From Acinetobacter lanii (lineage in GTDB: Bacteria > Pseudomonadota > Gammaproteobacteria > Pseudomonadales > Moraxellaceae), in NCBI RefSeq assembly GCF_011578285.1, contig NZ_CP049916.1, positions 1,364,001 through 1,428,000 of the forward strand: 64,000 nucleotides of DNA. The letters run 5' to 3'. This document shows positions 16,762 through 24,817 of the stretch, in pieces. Within the stretch, counting starts at the first letter, position 1. Every line of letters starts with the position of its first letter. The notes under the pieces were generated by a model. That model saw only the letters and a list, made by a program, of their open reading frames with translations, was not told the origin of the DNA and ran no database searches. The translations under genes were made by a program, and so were the position numbers.

Positions 16762-17682
16762 TTACGGATAGTGAGCCGGGTTAGTTAATGTAAAAATTCT
16801 ATCCGCATAATTGTCTATTATTTTCTCTACACCATGAATCTCATCATGAGTTAGAAAAAGGATGATTTGACTACCGTCTTTAATCATCTGTTTCAATACA
16901 GACTGCTTTACATATCCTGACATCATACCTAAAGGAGTATCAATTACATTTGGAGCTTCAACTTCTGAAACCTTAGTCAGTGCAAGAATAAATGCTAATG
17001 TGATTGCCCGTCGAGATGCGCCATTTAGATCTTGGTCTGGATCAATTCTAATGCCATTTATACCGTATACCATGATTTCATAATCTGTACTTAAGGCTGC
17101 TTTTGTAATTGAGGAAAAGTCATTTTCATTAGGTGAGGAACCAATCATTTCTAAGAAAATCCTATTCATTTCACTACTAACACGCTGTATTTCTTCATGT
17201 TGTAATTTATCTAAAATATTTTTAAAACCATTCTTAAGTGTTTCAGATAATAAAACCCGATTAGTATTTTTATCATTTTTACCTAGTTTCTTTTGAACTT
17301 TTTCTCTGTCTTCATTAAGTTCTTTAATTTTTATTTCTGAATTTTCCAGTAATGCTTGTTTACGACTTAATTCATTTGAGGCATCTATAAAATTATTATC
17401 GTGTTGTTTGAATATCGAGCGATATAGTTGTAAAGAATCATCATTAATACCATTTATCAGTTCATTTTTTTCGTTAATTTTTGATTGATTGTCAGCAAAA
17501 GACTTTAGACAGCAAGTATATTGATGCATCCTATCGTTATAAACACTATTCCAAGTATCACTAGCAATACTAGGGTTGGTACTAACTACTTGGAAATGTA
17601 AGCTAGTTGCAAGCTCAGTTTTTCTATCAGAATCTTGGCTATCTTGAATAATCTTTCTAATATGTTGAATATGATTATGGCC
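16762..17682 (-). pseudogene. SMC/DndD-like AAA ATPase, both ends disrupted by ISs
   Basis: The frame is open from the element B junction (17682) to a stop created by the IS66 end (16762-16764), so the ATG at 17529 is internal. The segment has a coiled-coil stretch (ELSRKQALLENSEIKIKEL ...), an ABC-signature-like LNGASRRAI, a Walker B PNVIDTPLGM and an H-loop-like ILFLTHDE. These are the C-terminal half of an SMC/RecF/DndD-type ATPase. The Walker A half is missing. The true C-terminus is at 14542-14664. It lies in the - strand operon downstream of sspA and is presumably a lost partner of the Ssp system. Confidence 0.7.
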
Positions 17683-17721
17683 GGTAATCCTCCCATAAAT
17701 AACCGAAGTTAAAAGTAGAGG

Positions 17722-18537
17722 TTAAGCAGCCATTAGAGGTGGCTTTCCTTTGTTTGCTTGATGTGGTCTTTCATGGTTGTAATGCCACAGCCAACTCGTT
17801 GCATAATCTTGTACTTCATCCAAAGTATCAAATAAATGTTTACTCAGCCAGCTATAACGTATGGTCCGATTATAACGTTCAATATATGCATTCTGTTGTG
17901 GCTTACCCGGTTGAATATATTCAATACGAATGCCGTGCTCAGTAGCCCAACGTACAAATTCATGACTGATAAACTCCGGGCCATTGTCACACCGAATAAC
18001 TAACGGTTTTTCTCGCCATTCCAATAGCTGATTCAACGTACGAATAACCCTGATTGTGGGCAATGAGAATCCTGCTTCAATGGCTAGGCCTTCGCGGCGG
18101 TAATCATCAATTACATTCAATAGCCGATACTTTCGACCATCGGAAAGCTGATCATGCATAAAATCTAATGACCAAACTTGATTTTCTCGGATTGGTTCCT
18201 TTAGTGGTTCTGGTGCATGTCTTTTTAGTCTTCTTCTTGGCTTAATACGCAGATTCAGTGCCAACTCACAGTAAATGCGATAAACCCGCTTGTGATTCCA
18301 GCAGTGATTCTCAACATGTCGTAAATATGAGAAGCACAGACCAAATCCCCAATCTGTATTTTCTTCAGTGAGTTCAATGAGCTGTTCAGCAATTAATGCA
18401 TTGTCATCGCTGAGTTTGGCTTGATAGCGGTAGCAGGTTTCACTAATGCCAAATGCTTTACAAGCCAAACGAATACTAATGGCATGCTGGGCAACTACCT
18501 GATGTGCCATCTTACGCCGGCAAGATGGCTTCACCAC
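17722..18537 (-). CDS. IS3-family transposase OrfB (element B, intact)
   Basis: The 271-residue product has an rve core with the triad in [18 protein letters not shown] and [10 protein letters not shown]. It is intact here, in contrast to copy 2. It is normally made as an OrfAB fusion by a -1 slip at A AAA AAG near the end of OrfA (reads GTA AAA AAG TGG). Confidence 0.9.
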   Translation of the reverse strand: MVKPSCRRKMAHQVVAQHAISIRLACKAFGISETCYRYQAKLSDDNALIAEQLIELTEENTDWGFGLCFSYLRHVENHCWNHKRVYRIYCELALNLRIKPRRRLKRHAPEPLKEPIRENQVWSLDFMHDQLSDGRKYRLLNVIDDYRREGLAIEAGFSLPTIRVIRTLNQLLEWREKPLVIRCDNGPEFISHEFVRWATEHGIRIEYIQPGKPQQNAYIERYNRTIRYSWLSKHLFDTLDEVQDYATSWLWHYNHERPHQANKGKPPLMAA

Positions 18538-18797
18538 TTTTTTACCATCGCTTCCTGGATGATCTCTGCCTTTAATCGTTCTTCCGCATACATCTTTTTA
18601 AGTCTGGTATTTTCTGCTTCCAGCTCTTTCAGTCGAGCCATCAATGAGGTATCCATACCGCCATATTTGGCACGCCATTTATAAAACGTGGCATTACTCA
18701 TGCCGTGTTCACGACAAAGGGCGGCTACAGGTGTGCCAGATTCCGCCTGCTTCAAGATGGACATGATCTGACTGTCAGTAAATTTCGATGTTTTCAT
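18531..18797 (-). CDS. IS3-family transposase OrfA (element B, copy 1)
   Basis: The 88-residue product has an HTH ([16 protein letters not shown] ... [13 protein letters not shown]) and a leucine-zipper-like helix ([15 protein letters not shown]). AGGAGA lies upstream of its ATG. It is identical to the copy at 47283-47549. Confidence 0.9.
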   Translation of the reverse strand: MKTSKFTDSQIMSILKQAESGTPVAALCREHGMSNATFYKWRAKYGGMDTSLMARLKELEAENTRLKKMYAEERLKAEIIQEAMVKKW

Positions 18798-18868
18798 GCA
18801 GAATCTCCTGCTTGTATCTTAAGAGAAAATTCTACTTTTAGATCCTTTTATTTTTAGGGGGGATTACC

Positions 18869-19484
18869 GTCCTTTCCCATCCATACTGATACGGATATTT
18901 CGCAATTTTAACTCATTCAAAAATGCCTCGCTTGTGAATTGACTGCCTTGGTCTGTATTAAACACCTCTGGACAACCATATTTCACAATTGCTTCTTGCA
19001 ACGCATCTATGCAAAAGTCTGTTTCCATACTGATCGATACTCGATGAGCCAGTACTTTACGACTATGCCAATCTATAATTGCACACAGATAGACAAAGCC
19101 TTTAGCCATAGGAATGTACGTGATATCTGTACACCAGACTTGATTAGAGTGATCGATGACCATGTTTTTCAACAGATATGGGAAAATACGGTGTGCAAGA
19201 TTAGGCTTACTGGTATTGGGTTTTGGATACAAGGCATGTATTCCCATCAAGCGCATTAAACGTCGGACTTTACGCCGACCTATTTGATGTCCTTGACGCT
19301 GTAGCATATCTCGTATCATTCGACTGCCCATAAATGGGTAGTCGAGATGAATTTCATCGATTAGACGCATCCAACTCAAATCAGTTGATGAAATCTCTTT
19401 GGGCTTGTAATACAACGTACTGCGATTGATTTGAATCAATTGCGATTGTTGTCGTACCGAAAGTTGATGGGTCTTATCGATCAT
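18869..19484 (-). pseudogene. IS3-family OrfB, truncated (element A, copy 2)
   Basis: About 205 residues remain: the HTH_21 region and most of the rve core (WCTDITYIPMAKG, FNTDQGSQFTSE). The frame ends at SMDGKGR where element B starts, so the third catalytic residue (Glu) is lost. The element cannot move by itself. Confidence 0.85.
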
Positions 19485-19786
19485 TTTTTGCCGCTCAGCT
19501 GCCCTATTTTTCTGAGCGCACCTTCTAAAAAATCAATTTGCAATGCCTGATGTCCTATCTTGGCATGTAGAGCTTTGAGGTCAATCTCTGGTTCTTGTTG
19601 TGCTGTTGGTCGTGAAAAAATATTGACTGATTGCTCAAGCAGTTGATTTTTCCAATCGATGATTTGGTTTTGATGTAAATCGAATTGAGTAGAAAGTTCA
19701 GCGAGTGTGTGGTCGCCTTTAATTGCTGCGAGAGCAACTTTAACTTTAAACTCTGCTGAATGATTACGACGTTTTCTTCGTGTCAT
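19481..19786 (-). CDS. IS3-family transposase OrfA (element A, copy 2)
   Basis: It is the same ~101-residue HTH protein as at 14823-15128, with an ATGA overlap to OrfB. The start is set at the ATG for MTRRKRRN rather than the upstream TTG. Confidence 0.85.
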   Translation of the reverse strand: MTRRKRRNHSAEFKVKVALAAIKGDHTLAELSTQFDLHQNQIIDWKNQLLEQSVNIFSRPTAQQEPEIDLKALHAKIGHQALQIDFLEGALRKIGQLSGKK

Positions 19787-19874
19787 GGTTGACTCCAAAA
19801 ACAAGCATTTCCCATGCTTATTGGGGAGTAGATTATCACTTATAGGCGTGGTCTAAAATCCTAGAACCACATCA

Positions 19875-20147
19875 TTTAGGATCTTTGTACCATTTTAAGA
19901 TAATTTGAAGGTCATCTTTACTAAGGTTAGGGCTTACTATAAAGCGCATTTTAGTATCTAAATTAGACTTTAAAAAAATTAGTAAAGATTTAGCAATAAT
20001 TTGAAATGAGGAGCTGTTGAAATAACCAATCATACAATCATAGCTAATAGCATTTCTTAGTGCAGGATTAAAAAACACATCATCTATATCACTTGTAAAG
20101 GTATTTACAACTGAGTGCACTAAAGAGCTTGTATTTTCGCTTTGCAT
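19875..20147 (-). pseudogene. PLD-like N-terminus of a helicase-type protein, truncated by IS
   Basis: The 91 codons begin at ATG 20147, with AAGGA eight bases upstream and 17 bases after sspA. The segment includes ISYDCMIGYFNSSSFQIIAK and MRFIVSPNLSKDDLQII. This is the style of the phospholipase-D-like domain that precedes a DEAD/SNF2 helicase in many defence proteins, including restriction partners reported with phosphorothioation systems. The frame is ended by a stop in element A. The helicase body is absent from the window. The family call is tentative. Confidence 0.55.
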
Positions 20148-20164
20148 ATCATTCCTTGATATTT

Positions 20165-21265
20165 TTATTTACTTAAATTAATTAATAATTTATCAATTAT
20201 ATTGGGTGAAACTTGATGATCAAGACTTAATCTTAAACTCGAGAGTGCGTCGGTAGTACTTAAACCAATTTCCATAAGTACATGAGACATTTCAATTGTT
20301 ATTGAAGAACAGGCAGAACCTTGGGAACATAAAAAGTCTGAATTTCCTACAAAAAGTGAGGCATCAAACTTTGGTAAGCGGATATTTAAGATATGAGGTA
20401 TATGATTTTCAGTTGGAGTATTTAATGCTCCGCCAATTTCGGAAACCCTTAATCTTACTAAGGAGTTTATTTTACTCACTTTTTCAAAACTATTTTCAAT
20501 AGTTTGGTCTTGTACAGCAGTTCCAAAACCTAAAATTAATGGTGTAGCCAAAGTACCACCTCTTAAACCGTATTCTTGACCAGCTCCATGAATAACTGCT
20601 TGAATTTTAGTTTCTCGTAAGTCTCTAATATAAAGTGCACCAATTCCTTTAGGACCATAAATTTTGTGTGATGAAATAGAAAGGAAATCAATGTTGAGCT
20701 CGTCAACATCAATAGCAATTTTCTTATAGGACTGAGCTGCATCAACATGGAATTTGATGTCTTTTTCAAAACAAACTTTTCCAATCTTTTCGATAGGTTG
20801 AATAGTTCCGAGTTCATTATTAACATGCATAATGCTAATAAGAACTGTATCTGGCCTGATCGCTTTAATTACATCCTCTGCATCAATAACTCCATCATTT
20901 TTTGGAGAAATATAACTAACTTCATAACCGTGTTCTTTTTCTAAGAAAGTGCAAATGGAAAGGATACATTTATGTTCTATAGAAGAAGTAATGATATGTT
21001 TACCTTTCTTTTGATTAGCTAGTACATATCCTTTGATTGCTAAATTGTTAGACTCGGAAGCTCCACTTGTGAAGATGATTTCACTTTTATAGGATCCGAT
21101 CGAATCTGCAATTTTTTCTCTCACATTCTCTATTTTTTCTGCTGAAGAACGACCTAATTTGTGAGCAGAAGATGGGTTTGAGTATTCTTCTTCAAATGCT
21201 CGAAATAATTCTTTTTTAACAGATGGTAGAAGTGGCGTAGATGCTGCGAAATCTAAATAAATCAT
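20165..21265 (-). CDS. sspA: SspA-like cysteine desulfurase
   Basis: The PLP-dependent NifS/IscS-family enzyme has 366 residues from the ATG at 21265 (MIYLDFAASTPLLP, the usual family start). The longer frame to 21358 adds an atypical lysine-rich lead. The PLP lysine lies in SISSHKIYGPKG (~200) and the catalytic cysteine in QGSACSS (~317). It takes sulfur from cysteine and would pass it to SspD for DNA phosphorothioation; a housekeeping IscS role is less likely given the location between sspBCD and sspFGH. It is followed at 17 bases by the truncated helicase gene, forming a - strand operon. Confidence 0.85.
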   Translation of the reverse strand: MIYLDFAASTPLLPSVKKELFRAFEEEYSNPSSAHKLGRSSAEKIENVREKIADSIGSYKSEIIFTSGASESNNLAIKGYVLANQKKGKHIITSSIEHKCILSICTFLEKEHGYEVSYISPKNDGVIDAEDVIKAIRPDTVLISIMHVNNELGTIQPIEKIGKVCFEKDIKFHVDAAQSYKKIAIDVDELNIDFLSISSHKIYGPKGIGALYIRDLRETKIQAVIHGAGQEYGLRGGTLATPLILGFGTAVQDQTIENSFEKVSKINSLVRLRVSEIGGALNTPTENHIPHILNIRLPKFDASLFVGNSDFLCSQGSACSSITIEMSHVLMEIGLSTTDALSSLRLSLDHQVSPNIIDKLLINLSK

Positions 21266-21380
21266 CTTTGATCTAATAAAAAACAGATATTTCAAGCATC
21301 TCTTTTTTTTTAGATTTAAGCAAATATTCTTACTCATAAATTCGAAAATTCTTATCAATATAATGTTTGTTCAAAAAAAA

Positions 21381-21415
21381 CAATTAGTTTAGTACAATTA
21401 GTTAATTGTTATAAT
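21381..21415 (+). promoter_or_regulatory. divergent sspA/sspF promoter region with repeats
   Basis: CAATTAG occurs at 21381 and 21395. The second copy begins the inverted repeat CAATTA-GT-TAATTG (21395-21408). A perfect -10 TATAAT follows at 21410-21415, 40 bases before sspF; its -35 is weak, which suits a regulated promoter with the repeat as operator. Confidence 0.45.
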
Positions 21416-21454
21416 AAATTTATATACTTATCAGATATAACTGAGGGGCAATTT

Positions 21455-23320
21455 ATGTCAGAATTACAATATAAGCCATCTGCGAGATGGATACGTTATT
21501 TGCGTAGTTACGGTCCGACTCCAAATAATGCAGTTATGTTTGATGAACATGTTACGAAAGCAGCGCGTCTAGCTAAAATTGATCCAATAGAATTACCTAT
21601 CCCATTGCTACCTAATATTTTAGAAGCAGTACATGCAGAGGGCGGCGGATCTATTATCATTGCAGGAACAGCTGGAGATGGGAAAACTTATCACTGTCGT
21701 GCATTATGGGAAGCAATAGGAGGAGATCCTTCTGAGTGGAATGATTCACACGCAGCAATTAAAAGTTTAAATATTAATAATGATAAAAAAATATATTTTG
21801 TAAAAGATTTAAGTGAATTAAATGAACAAGATGGAAAATTTGTTCTTGAACTATTAGAGAGATCCGTTTTAGAAAACGACAATAAACATATTCTAGTAAT
21901 TGCTGCCAATCATGGGCAAATTTTAGAACGTTTACGAAAACGATCATACAAAGAATTTTCTACCCACCCAATACGAGAAACTTTAGAGCAAGTTTTTCTG
22001 CAAACTGGTGAAGGGCTTTCAAGGTTACATGTATTTGACTTAAGCCGTAGTACTCATCGTAAGTCATTAACTGATGTGCTAGATATATTAATTACCCATC
22101 CTGAATGGGAAAAATGTTCAAATTGTTATTTTCAAAGTAGTGGGAAAGGCTGCCCAATCAGTGAAAATCGTCAACGCTTACTTGGTGCAACATTCGAATC
22201 TGAACAGTTACGCTCACGTTTATCCGATTTAATTGATATTGCTAGGTTAAATGGCTCGCATTTACCTGTTCGTGATGTACTTGCTTTATGTGCAAATATT
22301 TTGCTTGGTCATGCTGAGGTTAAAGATGGACTGATGCGTTGTGATGATATTGAGAAAATACTAAATGATGGAACATTTTCTAAGGGAAGTTTGTATGACA
22401 ATATCATGGCAAAAAATTTACCTAATCAGAGAGTAGGAGAACGCCCTGTTTTTAAAGCTTTATCTTCTTTTCAAATAGGTGAAGAAACAACAAATGAAAT
22501 TGATGGGTTATTAATTTATGGTCGCTACGATAGTGAATTATCTCCAATCTATGAAGACCTTATCGAAAATGATAAACAGTATGGTGGTTCAGCATATTTT
22601 AAAAAAGCCCAAGAAGCTTATTTAGAAGGTGATGAATACCAAAAAGATAATATTAATCAAAAGCTTATTCAGTTGTTAGAAAGCCAACGCCGTCGATTGT
22701 TCTTTACATTGCCTGATAGTGGTTTAGGTAAAAACTATTTTTGGAATCTAAGTGCATACAAATATGCTGCTTCTTATTTAGATCTTATTAAAAATCTCAA
22801 AAATAATCAGCCCATTCCTGAGGATATACGTCAATTAATTACATTGGGTATTAATCGTATTATGACGGGAATTTTAGTGGAAGAAGTAGAAAATATTATA
22901 GTTGCAACATCTGGAGGCTTTACAGAATCAAAAGTAAGCGTACTAACTAAAGAAGAAATACCAGCGCGTCCTACAAGAAGAAACACAGAGGGGATGCTGA
23001 TCAGATTGAATCATAATAATAGGCCATTAATTGATTTCCATATGGAAGATGATAAGGATGGTGTTCCTTTTGAGTTAACACCAATTAGATTCGAATTTCT
23101 GGCGAGAGTTGCCAATGGAATCTTACCTAATAGTTTTTCTAGTGAGTGTTTGGAAGATCTATTAGCTTTAAAGTCAAAACTCTTACGAAGAGTTGAGCAA
23201 ATACAACTCGAGTTTGGTGATAGCTACATAGCTTATAACATTAATACGCTGTCTTTAAAATTTGTGAATGATGGGTTTAGTCATGGTTCTAAACATATAT
23301 CAGTGAGATTAGATAAATGA
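21455..23320 (+). CDS. sspF: SspF/DndF-like P-loop ATPase (phosphorothioation-linked restriction)
   Basis: The 621-residue protein has a Walker A GTAGDGKT (residues ~71-78) and a later VIAANHGQIL that looks like a sensor strand. A Cys cluster (CSNCYFQSSGKGC, ~222-234) may bind zinc. GAGGGG precedes the ATG. It heads a three-gene operon with the size order ~620/500/1800 residues seen in DndFGH and SspFGH modules, which attack DNA lacking the phosphorothioate mark. It overlaps the next gene by ATGA. I favour SspF over DndF because the modification genes here are of the Ssp type. Confidence 0.75.
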   Translation: MSELQYKPSARWIRYLRSYGPTPNNAVMFDEHVTKAARLAKIDPIELPIPLLPNILEAVHAEGGGSIIIAGTAGDGKTYHCRALWEAIGGDPSEWNDSHAAIKSLNINNDKKIYFVKDLSELNEQDGKFVLELLERSVLENDNKHILVIAANHGQILERLRKRSYKEFSTHPIRETLEQVFLQTGEGLSRLHVFDLSRSTHRKSLTDVLDILITHPEWEKCSNCYFQSSGKGCPISENRQRLLGATFESEQLRSRLSDLIDIARLNGSHLPVRDVLALCANILLGHAEVKDGLMRCDDIEKILNDGTFSKGSLYDNIMAKNLPNQRVGERPVFKALSSFQIGEETTNEIDGLLIYGRYDSELSPIYEDLIENDKQYGGSAYFKKAQEAYLEGDEYQKDNINQKLIQLLESQRRRLFFTLPDSGLGKNYFWNLSAYKYAASYLDLIKNLKNNQPIPEDIRQLITLGINRIMTGILVEEVENIIVATSGGFTESKVSVLTKEEIPARPTRRNTEGMLIRLNHNNRPLIDFHMEDDKDGVPFELTPIRFEFLARVANGILPNSFSSECLEDLLALKSKLLRRVEQIQLEFGDSYIAYNINTLSLKFVNDGFSHGSKHISVRLDK

Positions 23321-24807
23321 AATTCCTAGAAGATGTTGATTTTGTTGTTGATGAAAAAATTTGGGGACATCGTTTATATGATGAGCAGTTACCTCATTTA
23401 ATCTTATTAGAATTTCTAGGAATATTAGCTTCACATCGAGATGATCCATTAAATGAAGTAGATGATAAAGTAATTTATAAGCCGCAGCGTCAGCTTCGAT
23501 TGCGCGGTGTATTATTTAATAATCCATATATAAATATAATCGCATCTTCTAATAGGTCTGACGAAAAAAAATGGCAAGAATGGTTTGAGGAATATCAAAA
23601 AGGTGCATATGCAGAAGAAGATATGACTTATTTGAAAGAGGTCTTTAGTTCATTTGATGATTTTGCACGTGTTGTTGAATTGTTGCGATCTTCGTCTTTT
23701 GAGATAAATAGTAATAAAAGATGGAGTTCAAAATTTGTCTTCCCATTCGGGCCTGATGCCTTATATGAAGATTTGCGCATTGATAAATCTGAAACGAATG
23801 ATAGACGATTTTTTGCACGAACAGGTGAGATTTTGTATTTAATGCTTTGTCGTGCTGAGAATAAAAATGAATTGGGAGAGCTGTTAGTCAAACGTCTTTT
23901 AGAATCTGATCTATCTCTAAATCGATTAGTGAAAGCTATTCAAGGTGATAGACAAGAGGCAAAACTAGCTAAAGAGATTAGTAGTTTGCAATTACCAATC
24001 CTTAAACATGATCGTTTCGATCAGCTCTGCCGTGATTGGATTCATATCCTAAAGCAAGATATTCCCTCCTATGATGCAATTTCATACTTAATGTTTTCAG
24101 CTGGTTTGAACATGTTGTTGTATTTTCTTGAGCGCTCGAAAGAAGTTTTATCTGAAGAAAAGCCTATAAGATTAGTCTGTGAAATCATTTCTAAAAATCG
24201 AACTAAAATAAGAGCAATTTCTGCGGATGATTATCAACATAATCAGAATTTGTCTATACGCTCCATTGCTGCAGAAATTGAAAATATTCAGCAAAATGAA
24301 GAGTGGATGTCCGCATCTTCACAACTTTATCCTGAGTCAGAATATATACGTTTAATGCAGAAGCAATTTAAATGGCCAAGTGAAGATGAAGAAAGTTCAG
24401 ACTGGTCAGCTGATTCACTTATTGAAAAGTTAATTGATAAAGCTCAACTCAGACATAAGCAACATTTAGCAAAAGTCCACTCAGCTTGGTCTAAGGCTAT
24501 TGGTTTAAGTTCTCGTCGCTTATCTAGAAGAATGCGTTATGCGCCTAATGATCATTTTTTGAAATCGCTTGTTATTACAGTAGTTGATAAACGCATGCCT
24601 TTTGATGATTTCTTAGAAGTAATTAAAAATAGGTATGGTTTAGTGGTTGGTGAGGCACAAGCTCAAGAGCTTATTACTAGTAATCAAGTGGATCAGGAAG
24701 CTTTCAGTAAAAATAGTGAATATCTAGCTGAACGTTTAATGAGTTTAGGTTTAGTTAGGCAATTGTCTGATGGATGTGCTTTTGTAGAGAACCCATTTAA
24801 TATTTAA
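23317..24807 (+). CDS. sspG: SspG/DndG-like restriction partner
   Basis: The 496-residue protein has no enzymatic motif that I recognise. The N-terminal part has RVRGVLFNNPYINII and then FPFGPDALYEDLRI, and the C-terminal half is helical and basic. Assignment depends on position: translationally coupled (ATGA) to the ATPase upstream, and followed four bases later by a ribosome site for the large FtsK-like gene. In DndFGH/SspFGH the middle gene of this size is structural or assists the ATPases. Confidence 0.65.
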   Translation: MKFLEDVDFVVDEKIWGHRLYDEQLPHLILLEFLGILASHRDDPLNEVDDKVIYKPQRQLRLRGVLFNNPYINIIASSNRSDEKKWQEWFEEYQKGAYAEEDMTYLKEVFSSFDDFARVVELLRSSSFEINSNKRWSSKFVFPFGPDALYEDLRIDKSETNDRRFFARTGEILYLMLCRAENKNELGELLVKRLLESDLSLNRLVKAIQGDRQEAKLAKEISSLQLPILKHDRFDQLCRDWIHILKQDIPSYDAISYLMFSAGLNMLLYFLERSKEVLSEEKPIRLVCEIISKNRTKIRAISADDYQHNQNLSIRSIAAEIENIQQNEEWMSASSQLYPESEYIRLMQKQFKWPSEDEESSDWSADSLIEKLIDKAQLRHKQHLAKVHSAWSKAIGLSSRRLSRRMRYAPNDHFLKSLVITVVDKRMPFDDFLEVIKNRYGLVVGEAQAQELITSNQVDQEAFSKNSEYLAERLMSLGLVRQLSDGCAFVENPFNI

Positions 24808-24817
24808 GGAAATGAAT

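Larger units (their letters stand above)
14665..16765. mobile_element. IS66-family remnant, interior replaced by other ISs, 8-bp target duplication
   Basis: The left end GTAAGCGTCCGCTGA starts at 14665 and its inverted match ends at 16765; GTAAGCG is the usual IS66-family terminus. GGATAGTG flanks both sides (14657-14664 and 16766-16773), the 8-bp duplication expected for IS66. Only ~70 bp of the left and ~110 bp of the right remain; the middle is occupied by IS3-family elements A and C. It splits the ATPase gene. Confidence 0.75.
17683..18868 (-). mobile_element. IS3-family element 'B', copy 1 (complete)
   Basis: It is 1186 bp long. Terminal repeats are GGTAATCCTCCCATAAATAA at the left and, inverted, GGTAATCCCCCCTAAAAATA at the right. 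Two frames overlap with a canonical A AAA AAG slippery heptamer. The flanks belong to different sequences (ATPase gene on the left, element A on the right) and share no target duplication, so a deletion next to it is likely. Confidence 0.9.
18869..19874 (-). mobile_element. IS3-family element 'A', copy 2 (3' part missing)
   Basis: It is inverted relative to copy 1. The terminus CTAGAACCACATCA ends at 19874, inside the helicase-like gene; the other side is cut by element B at 18868. Both copies of A are therefore truncated, at different points. Confidence 0.8.

Noticed and set aside
14735..19874. Composite transposon bounded by the two inverted element A copies
   Set aside because: Both copies lack the 3' half with the second terminus and the catalytic Glu, so they cannot act as functional ends of one unit.
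20165..21358. Longer start for the cysteine desulfurase at 21358
   Set aside because: The added 31 residues are lysine-rich and atypical, while MIYLDFAAS at 21265 is the usual family start.
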